A stretch of 5,106 nucleotides of DNA, from NCBI GenBank assembly GCA_002452635.1, contig DKEU01000225.1, positions 1 through 5,106 of the forward strand. The letters run 5' to 3'. Positions within the stretch are counted from its first letter, which is position 1, and each line of letters starts with the position of its first letter. Origin of the DNA: Desulfovibrionaceae bacterium UBA6814. Lineage in GTDB: Bacteria; Desulfobacterota; Desulfovibrionia; Desulfovibrionales; Desulfovibrionaceae. Both the position numbers and the translations under genes were made by a program. This document shows positions 1 to 5,053 of this stretch, piece after piece. The notes below the pieces were generated by a model. That model ran no database searches, had not been told where the DNA came from, and was given only the letters and a program-made list of their open reading frames with translations.

Positions 1-17
1 GCTGCGTTGCTGCGAAC

Positions 18-61
18 CCGTCAAACCCTCACGTATTAACGATACGCTTCGGCCTTGACGG
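18..61. repeat. Nested inverted repeat in the upstream spacer
   Basis: Two palindromes sit one inside the other. The outer arms are CCGTCAA (18-24) and TTGACGG (55-61), and three more pairs (14-16 with 63-65) form beyond a single mismatch. The inner arms are CGTAT (32-36) and ATACG (42-46) around the 5-nt loop TAACG. All pairs are read directly from the sequence. No T-run follows on either strand, so it is not a classic intrinsic terminator. It could be a dispersed intergenic repeat or the structured 3' end of a transcript entering from the left. Confidence 0.45.
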
Positions 62-151
62 ATTCTTGCGCCTTGCCCTCGCGGTTTTTGAACGGCCTGC
101 CCCTGCGGCGACAGCCCACGAGGCGGCTTTACCCGCCCCCCCGGACAGGCT
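62..151. other. Non-coding spacer between structured elements
   Basis: No supported reading frame is seen here. The stretch holds a T5 run (85-89) with no strong stem before it. It also holds a weak 5-bp hairpin, GGCGG (122-126) with CCGCC (133-137), leading into a run of seven C (136-142). No convincing promoter with correct spacing was found on the plus strand. Confidence 0.4.
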
Positions 152-186
152 AGAGCATCTTGACTTTGAAAAAGCCTAGATGCTCT
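152..186. repeat. 9-bp perfect stem-loop upstream of cobM
   Basis: AGAGCATCT (152-160) and AGATGCTCT (178-186) are exact reverse complements around a 17-nt loop. Inside the loop, CTTT (164-167) can pair with AAAG (171-174). There is no T-run after the stem on the plus strand, which argues against a plus-strand intrinsic terminator. TTGACT (160-165) resembles a -35 box, but no -10 box lies at the right distance. The 3' arm abuts the three-way junction that follows, and part of it (CCTAG, 175-179) could instead pair with CTAGG (253-257). Confidence 0.5.
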
Positions 187-187
187 T

Positions 188-253
188 GTGCAGTTTGCTG
201 AAATACTGGAACAGGATTTCAGCTCCTCGCCTTGTTGCAAGGCGAAACTGCGC
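188..253 (+). promoter_or_regulatory. Predicted three-way-junction RNA leader of cobM
   Basis: Three helices fit together with almost no unpaired bases. P1 is GTGCAGTTT (188-196) with AAACTGCGC (245-253): nine pairs, one of them G-U. P2 is GCTGAAAT (197-204) with ATTTCAGC (216-223). Past one A/G mismatch it continues as CTG (206-208) with CAG (212-214), closing a GAA loop. P3 is CGCCTTG (228-234) with CAAGGCG (238-244) and a TTG loop. P2 abuts P1 on the 5' side, P3 abuts P1 on the 3' side, and only TCCT (224-227) lies between P2 and P3. The structure ends 13 nt before the cobM Shine-Dalgarno. The pairings are visible; that it folds as RNA and regulates cobM is inference. It could also be a palindromic dispersed DNA repeat. 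It matches no riboswitch I recognise. Confidence 0.4.
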
Positions 254-276
254 TAGGACCATGGGCGGAGGACAAC

Positions 277-1032
277 ATGCCCAAGGTGTATTTCATCGGC
301 GCCGGACCCGGCGACCCGGAGCTGCTCACCCTCAAGGCCGCCCGGCTCATCGCGAGCGCGGACCTGGTGCTCTACGCCGGCTCCCTGGTGCCCCGGGAGG
401 TGGTGGCCCGCGCCAAGCCCGGGGCCCGGGTGGAGGACTCCTCGCCCCTGACCCTGGAGCAGACCCACGCCCTGCTGCTCTCCTGCGTGCGGGCCGGCGG
501 CGACGCGGCCCGGGTGCACACCGGCGACCCCGGACTGTACGGCGCGGTGGCGGAACAGGCCGCGCTCCTGGACCGGGACGGCGTGGCCTGGGAGGTGGTG
601 CCGGGCGTGACCGCGGCCTTCGCCGCCGCGGCTGCGGCCGGGGTGGGCTTCACCGCGCCCGGGGTGAGCCAGAGCCTGGTCATCACCCGCGCTCCGGGCC
701 GCACCCCGGTGCCCGAATCCGAGAGCCTGCGCAGCCTGGCCGGGCACGGCTGCGCCCTGGCCGTGTACCTCTCCGCGGCCCAGGCCGCCACGGTGCAGCA
801 GGAGCTTCTGGCCGGCGGCCTGGCCCCGGACACCCCGGTGGTCATCGGCCACCGGGTGGGCTGGCCCGACGGCTCGCTGCGCCGCTCCCGCCTGGATGGC
901 CTGGCCCAGGCCGCCGCGGGCCTGGATCGGCAGACCGTATTCCTGGTGCTGCCCGGCCTGGACAAGGAGACCGAGCGCTCTCGGCTCTACGCCCCGGAAT
1001 TCGGGCATGGATTCCGGCCGGCCTCGGATTAA
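277..1032 (+). CDS. cobM: (Cobalt-)precorrin-4 C11-methyltransferase
   Basis: SAM-dependent methyltransferase of corrin-ring (vitamin B12) synthesis. It adds the methyl group at C11 of precorrin-4, or of cobalt-precorrin-4 in the oxygen-independent route, where the enzyme is called CbiF. It should act in the cytoplasm. The 251-residue product is normal for the family and carries the tetrapyrrole-methylase signatures: N-terminal VYFIGAGPGDPELLT (4-18), the SAM-binding VHTGDPGLYGA (80-90) and VPGVTA (108-113) with the usual alanine-rich stretch after it. RTPVPE and DTPVVIG, also typical of CbiF/CobM, follow. I chose the ATG at 277 because GGAGG (267-271) lies 5 nt before it and the family N-terminus begins there. 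An in-frame ATG at 232 would add 15 unrelated residues and overlap the leader helices. CobM and CbiF cannot be told apart by sequence alone; an anaerobe would favour CbiF. No other cobalamin gene is in the window. Confidence 0.93.
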   Translation: MPKVYFIGAGPGDPELLTLKAARLIASADLVLYAGSLVPREVVARAKPGARVEDSSPLTLEQTHALLLSCVRAGGDAARVHTGDPGLYGAVAEQAALLDRDGVAWEVVPGVTAAFAAAAAAGVGFTAPGVSQSLVITRAPGRTPVPESESLRSLAGHGCALAVYLSAAQAATVQQELLAGGLAPDTPVVIGHRVGWPDGSLRRSRLDGLAQAAAGLDRQTVFLVLPGLDKETERSRLYAPEFGHGFRPASD

Positions 1033-1143
1033 TGGAGCGCCGCGGACTGCCGAAAGGATGGGAAACCATGTCGGAGATACCGGCCCCTGTCCTGAGCGCC
1101 CCAGCCCGACCCTAAACCGAACGAAACCCGCGAGGTCCACGCC
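1033..1143 (+). other. Gap between cobM and phzF with a possible short peptide ORF
   Basis: An ATG overlapping the cobM stop (TAATG, 1030-1034) opens a frame that closes at 1115. Within it, an ATG at 1068 has AAGGA (1054-1058) 9 nt upstream and would encode a 15-residue peptide, MSEIPAPVLSAPARP. This is too short to judge as a gene and resembles no leader peptide known to me. No terminator hairpin with a T-run is seen, so read-through from cobM into phzF is possible. The phzF Shine-Dalgarno, GAGG, lies at 1132-1135. Confidence 0.25.
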
Positions 1144-1935
1144 ATGTCCGTGCTGCTCTGGCAGATAGACGCCTTCACCGACCGCCCCTTTACCGGCAAT
1201 CCGGCCGCGGTGTGCCTTCTCCAGCAGGAGGCCGAACCGGCCTGGATGCAGGCCGTGGCCGCGGAGATGAACCTTTCGGAGACCGCCTTCGTCACCCCGC
1301 GGGGCCAGGGGTTCGGCCTGCGCTGGTTCACCCCCCGGGTGGAGGTGGACCTGTGCGGCCACGCCACCCTGGCCTCGGCCCACGCCCTGTGGGAGGCGCA
1401 GGTGCTGGACCCGCGCCAGGAGGCCCGGTTCGCCACCAGGAGCGGGCAGCTCACCGTGCGCCGGCTGGACGGCGGCTGGCTGGAGATGGATTTCCCGGCC
1501 CTGCCCGCGGCCGAAGCCGCGCCGCCCGCCGGCCTGCTGGAGGCCCTGGGCGTGGCTGCGACCTTCGTGGGCCGCAGCCGCTTCGACTACCTGGTGGAGG
1601 TGGCGGACGCGGGCCAGGTGCGCCGCATCACCCCGGACCTGGCCCGGCTGGCCCAGGTGGAGTGCCGCGGGGCCATCGTCACCGCACCCTCGGACGCGGC
1701 GGGCGCGGACTTCGTGTCCCGCTTCTTCGCCCCGGCGGTGGGGGTGGCCGAGGACCCGGTGACCGGCTCGGCCCACTGCGTGCTCACCCCGCACTGGGCC
1801 GCCAAGCTGGGCCGCGACCGCCTGGACGCCCTCCAGGTCTCGCCCCGCGGCGGCCGCCTGCACGTCGCCCTGGCCGGCGACCGGGTCAAGATCGCGGGCC
1901 AGGCCGTCACCGTGCTGCGGGGGGAGTTGGGCTGA
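1144..1935 (+). CDS. PhzF-family isomerase/epimerase
   Basis: Cytoplasmic enzyme of the PhzF superfamily, which shares the two-lobed diaminopimelate-epimerase fold but works without the paired catalytic cysteines. PhzF itself isomerises trans-2,3-dihydro-3-hydroxyanthranilate in phenazine synthesis; most relatives have unknown substrates. The 263-residue product has the family landmarks: QIDAFTDRPFTGNPAAV (7-23), NLSETAFV with Glu46 at the catalytic glutamate position, DLCGHATLA (69-77) with His73, and EDPVTGSAH (203-211) with Asp204 and Ser209, which match the active-site Asp and Ser of PhzF. All expected active-site residues are present, so it is probably active. GAGG (1132-1135) lies 8 nt before the ATG. 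No other phenazine gene is in the window, so a phenazine role is unlikely. The next gene starts 4 nt after the stop, which suggests translational coupling. Confidence 0.9.
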   Translation: MSVLLWQIDAFTDRPFTGNPAAVCLLQQEAEPAWMQAVAAEMNLSETAFVTPRGQGFGLRWFTPRVEVDLCGHATLASAHALWEAQVLDPRQEARFATRSGQLTVRRLDGGWLEMDFPALPAAEAAPPAGLLEALGVAATFVGRSRFDYLVEVADAGQVRRITPDLARLAQVECRGAIVTAPSDAAGADFVSRFFAPAVGVAEDPVTGSAHCVLTPHWAAKLGRDRLDALQVSPRGGRLHVALAGDRVKIAGQAVTVLRGELG

Positions 1936-1939
1936 GCCG

Positions 1940-2866
1940 GTGATCGTCTCCGCCTCGCGCCGCACCGACATCCCGGGGTTCTATGCCCGGTGGTTCATGG
2001 AGCGGGTGCGGCAGGGGTACTGCCTGGTGGGGAACCCCTGCAACCCGGCCCAGGTGTCGCGGGTGTCCCTGCGGCCCGGGGACGTGGACTGCGTGGTGTT
2101 CTGGACCCGGCACGGCCGGCCCCTGCTGCCCCACCTGGACGAGCTGGAGGCGCGGGGGCTCAAGCCGGTGTTCCTCTACACCATCCTGGGCTACCCGCGC
2201 GCCATCGACCCGGCCTGCCCTCCCCTGCCCCGCTCCCTGGACACATTTGCACGGCTATCCGAGAAGCTCGGCCCGGAGCGCCTGACCTGGCGCTACGACC
2301 CCATCCTGCTCACGGACCGCACGGACCGGGACTACCACGTGCGGCAGTTCGGCCGCATCGCCCGCAGCCTGCGCGGGGCCACCCGGCGGGCGGTGACCAG
2401 CTTCGTGCTGCCCTACCGCAAGGCCCGGGCCCGGCTGGCCGGCCTGGAGAAGTCGGGGATGCGGGCGCGGGACTGGACCCGGGACGACGCCGCGGCCCTG
2501 CTCCCGGACCTGGCGGCCCTGGCCCGCGCCAACGGCATGGAGCTGCGGGCCTGCGGACACCAGGAGGATTTCTCGGGGTTCGGGGTGGACCGGGCGCGGT
2601 GCATCGACCCGGCCTGGCTGAACGCGGCCCTGGGCCTGGCCCTGGCCGACGCCAAGGACCCCAGCCAGCGGCCGGCCTGCTCCTGCGCGCCCAGCCGGGA
2701 CATCGGGGCCTACGACACCTGCGGCTTCGGCTGCGCCTACTGCTACGCCACCGGAAACCCGGCCCGCGCCCGGGCCAACCTGCGGGCGCACGACCCCGCG
2801 GCCCCGGCCCTGCTGCCGGGCCTGCGCCCGGCCCCAAGCCAGGAGCAGGGGTCGCTCCTGGACTGA
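1940..2866 (+). CDS. DUF1848 protein with C-terminal radical-SAM-like Cys cluster
   Basis: Member of the uncharacterised DUF1848 family, recognised from the N-terminal IVSASRRTDIP (2-12), the VVFWTR segment, WRYDPI (117-122) and the cysteine-rich C-terminus. That end reads C247-x-C249, then C261-GFG-C265-AY-C268, an exact CX3CX2C followed by YA. This is the spacing that holds the 4Fe-4S cluster in radical SAM enzymes, where it normally lies near the N-terminus. The DUF1848 family is known for this similarity; its reaction is not known. The product has 308 residues with no signal peptide or membrane segment, so it is probably cytoplasmic. The GTG at 1940 is chosen because the conserved N-terminus begins right after it; the next in-frame ATG (1997) would remove that block. 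GGGGAG (1921-1926) is a distant Shine-Dalgarno, so translation may depend on ribosomes finishing phzF 4 nt upstream. Codons 102-106 (2243-2257) include ACA, TTT, GCA and CTA, unusual for this gene. Confidence 0.85.
   Translation: MIVSASRRTDIPGFYARWFMERVRQGYCLVGNPCNPAQVSRVSLRPGDVDCVVFWTRHGRPLLPHLDELEARGLKPVFLYTILGYPRAIDPACPPLPRSLDTFARLSEKLGPERLTWRYDPILLTDRTDRDYHVRQFGRIARSLRGATRRAVTSFVLPYRKARARLAGLEKSGMRARDWTRDDAAALLPDLAALARANGMELRACGHQEDFSGFGVDRARCIDPAWLNAALGLALADAKDPSQRPACSCAPSRDIGAYDTCGFGCAYCYATGNPARARANLRAHDPAAPALLPGLRPAPSQEQGSLLD
2839..2861. terminator. Stem-loop at the 3' end of the DUF1848 gene
   Basis: CCAGGAGC (2839-2846) and GCTCCTGG (2854-2861) form a perfect 8-bp GC-rich stem around a 7-nt loop. 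It lies in the last codons of the DUF1848 gene, just before its stop codon. No T-run follows on either strand, so intrinsic termination is uncertain. Its position between convergent genes suggests transcript-end formation or protection from exonucleases. Confidence 0.35.
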
Positions 2867-2877
2867 CGCCCGGTCAG
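2863..2877. terminator. Small hairpin containing both convergent stop codons
   Basis: CTGAC (2863-2867) pairs with GTCAG (2873-2877) around GCCCG. The 5' arm contains the TGA of the DUF1848 gene (2864-2866). The 3' arm contains the complement of the TGA of the minus-strand gene (2874-2876). The stem is only 5 bp and has no T-run, so a terminator role is weak. Together with the adjacent 8-bp stem it makes a compact two-hairpin junction. Confidence 0.25.
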
Positions 2878-3248
2878 CGCTTGCCGGTGCGGCGGTCCTT
2901 GTAGTCGGTCTGCTCGGGCTTGGCGTACAGGTGGCGGTAGCGCTTCACGGCCATGGCCGCCTGGCGGCGGAGGATGGCGTCCAGGTCGGTGTCCCGCCAC
3001 AGCCCGGAGAACTCCGGATTGGCGATAAGGCCCGGCCCCAGGCGGTAGCCCGCCTCGGAGTCGGGGTCCAGGGCCACGTCGCCCTCCTCCAGATGCACCG
3101 GCTCGCCCAGTATCCTCGTGAGCAAGCTGCGCAGCATGAGCTCGAAGGCCGCGCGCACATCCTCCGGGGCCTCGGCCGTGTTCACCCGCTGCCGGAACTC
3201 CGGCAGCACCTCGTTCTCGTGCTTGGTGTAGGACGCCATCCTGGCCAT
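2874..3248 (-). CDS. Small uncharacterised soluble protein, 124 aa
   Basis: I do not recognise this protein. It has 124 residues with no signal peptide, membrane segment or cysteine. Residues 12-47 look helical and amphipathic (LPEFRQRV, VRAAFELMLRSLLTRIL). Residues 50-66 are acidic (HLEEGDVALDPDSE). A basic, tyrosine-containing tail follows, with VKRYRHLYAK (101-110) and a KDRRTGKR end that might touch nucleic acid or an acidic partner; that is inference. The start is the ATG read from 3248 down, with GGAGG (complement of 3254-3258) 5 nt upstream; a second ATG three codons later is less well placed. Upstream open sequence in the same frame (to 3389) crosses a likely promoter and does not look like protein. 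The gene converges with DUF1848, 7 bp apart, and stands alone on its strand. A well-placed Shine-Dalgarno and sensible composition support it as real. Confidence 0.7.
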   Translation of the reverse strand: MARMASYTKHENEVLPEFRQRVNTAEAPEDVRAAFELMLRSLLTRILGEPVHLEEGDVALDPDSEAGYRLGPGLIANPEFSGLWRDTDLDAILRRQAAMAVKRYRHLYAKPEQTDYKDRRTGKR

Positions 3249-3295
3249 GCTCTCCTCCCTGCGGCAGTGCGGAAAACGGATTCTCCCAATACCGG

Positions 3296-3323
3296 ATGCT
3301 ACCGATTTTGACCCGCATGTAAA
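3296..3323 (-). promoter_or_regulatory. Candidate sigma-70 promoter for the minus-strand gene
   Basis: Read on the minus strand, TTTACA (complement of 3318-3323) matches the -35 consensus at five of six positions. TAGCAT (complement of 3296-3301) matches the -10 consensus at four of six, with a 16-bp spacer. Transcription would begin about 40 nt before the start codon. This was found by eye, in sequence more AT-rich than its surroundings. Confidence 0.35.
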
Positions 3324-3411
3324 GCCCCTCCCGGCCCTGCCCGAACCGTCGAGGGATATCAGCGGGTTGCCGGACCGCCCCCCCCCCATACTCCGATGTC
3401 CTGTCCGCTCC

Positions 3412-3435
3412 GGACGTTTTCACGTATGGACGTTT
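3412..3435 (+). repeat. Direct octamer repeat, possible operator
   Basis: GGACGTTT occurs at 3412-3419 and again at 3428-3435, a 16-bp period. The first copy overlaps the CGGAC arm of a small inverted repeat (3403-3415). Tandem half-sites upstream of a nutrient-binding protein gene could bind a regulator, but no family can be named from this. Confidence 0.25.
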
Positions 3436-3462
3436 CCCCGGCACTTCATGTAGGTTGCAATG

Positions 3463-3487
3463 GCGCGCACGATATGTTTGTGCGTGC
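3463..3487 (+). promoter_or_regulatory. Hairpin just before the binding-protein ribosome site
   Basis: GCGCGCAC (3463-3470) pairs with GTGCGTGC (3480-3487), eight pairs including one G-U, around the 9-nt AT-rich loop GATATGTTT. It ends 4 nt before the AAGGAG Shine-Dalgarno (3492-3497). If transcribed it would sit in the 5' untranslated leader and could affect mRNA stability or ribosome access. As DNA it could equally be an operator palindrome. Confidence 0.35.
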
Positions 3488-3502
3488 AGTCAAGGAGTCT
3501 CC

Positions 3503-5053
3503 ATGCCCTTACCCCTGCGAACCCTGCTCCTGGCCCTGGCCGCCCTGGCCCTGTGCTCCACGGCCCGGGCCGAGGAAAAGACCCTGGTTTTCGGCCGGGC
3601 CGCGGATTCCACCTTCCTGGACCCGGCCAAATACCTGGACAACGAATCCGCCATGGTCATCGAGAACATCTTCGAGGGCCTGGTGCGCTATGCCGACGAG
3701 TCCACCCACGTGGAGTCCGCCCTGGCCGAGTCCTGGGAGACCTCGGCCGACGGCCGGACCTGGACCTTCCACCTGCGCGAGGGCGTGCGCTTCTCCGACG
3801 GCACGCCCTGCGACGCCCCGGCCGCGGCCTTCTCCTTCCTGCGCCGCACCGATCCGACCCATCCCTATTTCCGCGAAGAATTCGCCCGGATGGACGCCAG
3901 CCTCAAGAACATCACCAAGGTGGAGGCCGTGGACCGGCTCACCTTGCGCATCACCCTGCACGAGCCCTACGCCCCCCTGCTCAGCACCCTGGCCACCCAC
4001 GCCTCCTATCTGGTGAGCCCGGATGCGGTGCGGGCCTGGGGCGACGACTTCGACAAGCACCCGGTGGGCGCGGGCCCCTTCACCTTCGCCTCCTGGACGC
4101 CCGGGGACCGCATCGAGCTGGTGGCCAACCCGGGCTACTACCGCGGCCGGCCCTACCTGGACCGGGTGGTGTTCAAGGTCATTCCGGACATCAAGGTCCG
4201 GCTCCTGGAGCTCAAGAGCGGCGCCATCCAGATCATGGACGGGGTGGGGCCGGCGGACCGGGACGAAATCGTCAAGAACCCCCGCCTGGTCCTGGACGCC
4301 ACGCCCGGCCTGAACGTGGGCTACCTGGCCATGAACATGCGCCATGCGCCCTTCGACATCCTGGAGGTGCGCCGGGCGGTGAACCACGCCATCAACAAGG
4401 AGAACCTGGTCAAGCTCCTCTACCGGGACCTGGCCGAGGTGGCCAAGAACCCCATCCCGCCCGGCATGTGGGTGTACAACCAGGACGTCACGGACTACGA
4501 CTTCGATCCGGCCAAGGCACGGGAACTGCTGCGCCAGGCCGGCTTCCCGAACGGCTTCTCCACCACCCTCTGGGCCATGCCCGTGTCCCGGCCCTACATG
4601 CCCGAGCCCGAGCGCATCGCCCGGGCCATCCAGGCCAACCTGGCCGCGGTGGGCATCAAGGCCCGCATCGTGACCTACGAGTGGAAGGACTACCTGGCCA
4701 AGGCCTATGCCGGCGAGCACGACATGTGCCTGCTGGGCTGGGTGGGCGCGGGCGACCCGGACAACTTCTTCTCCAACCTCTTTTCCGCGGAACGGGCCGT
4801 GCCCCCGCACGCCTCCAACATCGCCTTCTTCACCGACCCCGAGGCCCAGAAGCTCATCCGGGAAGCCCAGCGCGAATCCGACCAGATGCGCCGTGCCGTG
4901 CTCTACCGGGAGCTCCAGGAGGTGATCCACGACCAGGCCCCCTGGGCTCCCCTGGCCCACGCCTCCCAGGCCATGGCCCGGGAGCGCACGGTGCAGGGCG
5001 TGGTCCACCACCAGACCGGCGTGGTGCGGTTCGCCAAGGCCTACATTCCATGA
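3503..5053 (+). CDS. Periplasmic peptide-binding protein (DppA/OppA family)
   Basis: Extracytoplasmic solute-binding protein of family 5, which captures di- or oligopeptides, nickel complexes or haem for an ABC importer, or feeds a sensor. The 516-residue preprotein starts with a signal peptide: Arg6, a hydrophobic core at 8-17, and a likely signal-peptidase I site after ARA (21-23), giving a mature end at Glu24. Cys18 follows Leu-Ala-Leu, which is not a good lipobox. Family landmarks include LVFGRAADSTFLDPAKY after the signal, SADGRTWTFHLREGVRFSDGTP, HPVGAGPFTF, NPGYYRGRPYLDRVVFKVI, MNMRHAPFDILEVRRAVNHAI and a DppA-like GWVGAGDPDNFFSNLFS. These favour a dipeptide-type ligand, but the substrate cannot be fixed by eye. 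The length is typical. The ATG at 3503 is preceded by AAGGAG (3492-3497) with a 5-nt gap and gives a proper signal peptide; an earlier ATG (3455) would add 16 residues in front and bury it. No transporter permease or ATPase is visible, and the next gene overlaps its stop. Confidence 0.92.
   Translation: MPLPLRTLLLALAALALCSTARAEEKTLVFGRAADSTFLDPAKYLDNESAMVIENIFEGLVRYADESTHVESALAESWETSADGRTWTFHLREGVRFSDGTPCDAPAAAFSFLRRTDPTHPYFREEFARMDASLKNITKVEAVDRLTLRITLHEPYAPLLSTLATHASYLVSPDAVRAWGDDFDKHPVGAGPFTFASWTPGDRIELVANPGYYRGRPYLDRVVFKVIPDIKVRLLELKSGAIQIMDGVGPADRDEIVKNPRLVLDATPGLNVGYLAMNMRHAPFDILEVRRAVNHAINKENLVKLLYRDLAEVAKNPIPPGMWVYNQDVTDYDFDPAKARELLRQAGFPNGFSTTLWAMPVSRPYMPEPERIARAIQANLAAVGIKARIVTYEWKDYLAKAYAGEHDMCLLGWVGAGDPDNFFSNLFSAERAVPPHASNIAFFTDPEAQKLIREAQRESDQMRRAVLYRELQEVIHDQAPWAPLAHASQAMARERTVQGVVHHQTGVVRFAKAYIP

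Larger units (their letters stand above)
3249..3502. other. Divergent intergenic region with C10 tract and repeats
   Basis: This 254-bp spacer separates the minus-strand small gene from the plus-strand binding-protein gene. Apart from the minus-strand promoter it holds a run of ten C (3378-3387). It also holds an inverted repeat GTCCG/CGGAC (3403-3407 and 3411-3415) and the octamer GGACGTTT twice in the same direction (3412-3419 and 3428-3435), 16 bp apart. For the plus-strand gene, TTTCCC (3433-3438) and TGCAAT (3456-3461) at 17-bp spacing form only a weak promoter candidate. Short open frames crossing this region lack Shine-Dalgarno support and are not called. Confidence 0.5.

Noticed and set aside
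160..188. Sigma-70 promoter for cobM at TTGACT (160-165)
   Set aside because: No -10-like hexamer lies 16-18 bp downstream, and the box falls at the edge of a perfect stem.
1..276. Cobalamin riboswitch before cobM
   Set aside because: Expected from the gene's function, but the conserved B12 box (GCCACTG-like) and the other core motifs are not seen; the helices found have a different layout.
232..276. Upstream ATG as the cobM start
   Set aside because: It adds 15 non-family residues, has no Shine-Dalgarno and lies inside the leader helices, whereas 277 has GGAGG at good spacing.
180..1115. Alternative plus-strand frame across cobM
   Set aside because: Arg/Gly/Pro-rich shadow frame overlapping a clear methyltransferase; only its last part (1032-1115) is considered as a possible micro-ORF.
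1144..1935. Phenazine biosynthesis cluster
   Set aside because: Only a PhzF-family gene is present; none of phzA, B, C, D, E or G is visible, and most family members are not phenazine enzymes.
253..1971. Long antisense open frame across cobM and phzF
   Set aside because: High GC leaves the opposite strand nearly free of stops; the translation is low-complexity (Gly/Ala/Arg/His/Gln) and spans two well-supported genes.
3440..3460. Sigma-54 promoter (CGGCAC ... TTGCA)
   Set aside because: The two halves look right, but 15 bases separate GG and GC where sigma-54 promoters need 10.
3455..3502. Upstream ATG as the binding-protein start
   Set aside because: It lacks a Shine-Dalgarno, crosses the leader hairpin and would place 16 residues ahead of a complete signal peptide.
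3503..3571. Lipoprotein signal at Cys18 of the binding protein
   Set aside because: The residues before Cys are Leu-Ala-Leu, without the small residue needed at -1, while ARA at 21-23 is a good signal-peptidase I site.
3509..5011. 500-residue antisense open frame under the binding-protein gene
   Set aside because: It mirrors a clearly recognised gene, has low-complexity Gly/Val/His composition and no recognisable domain.
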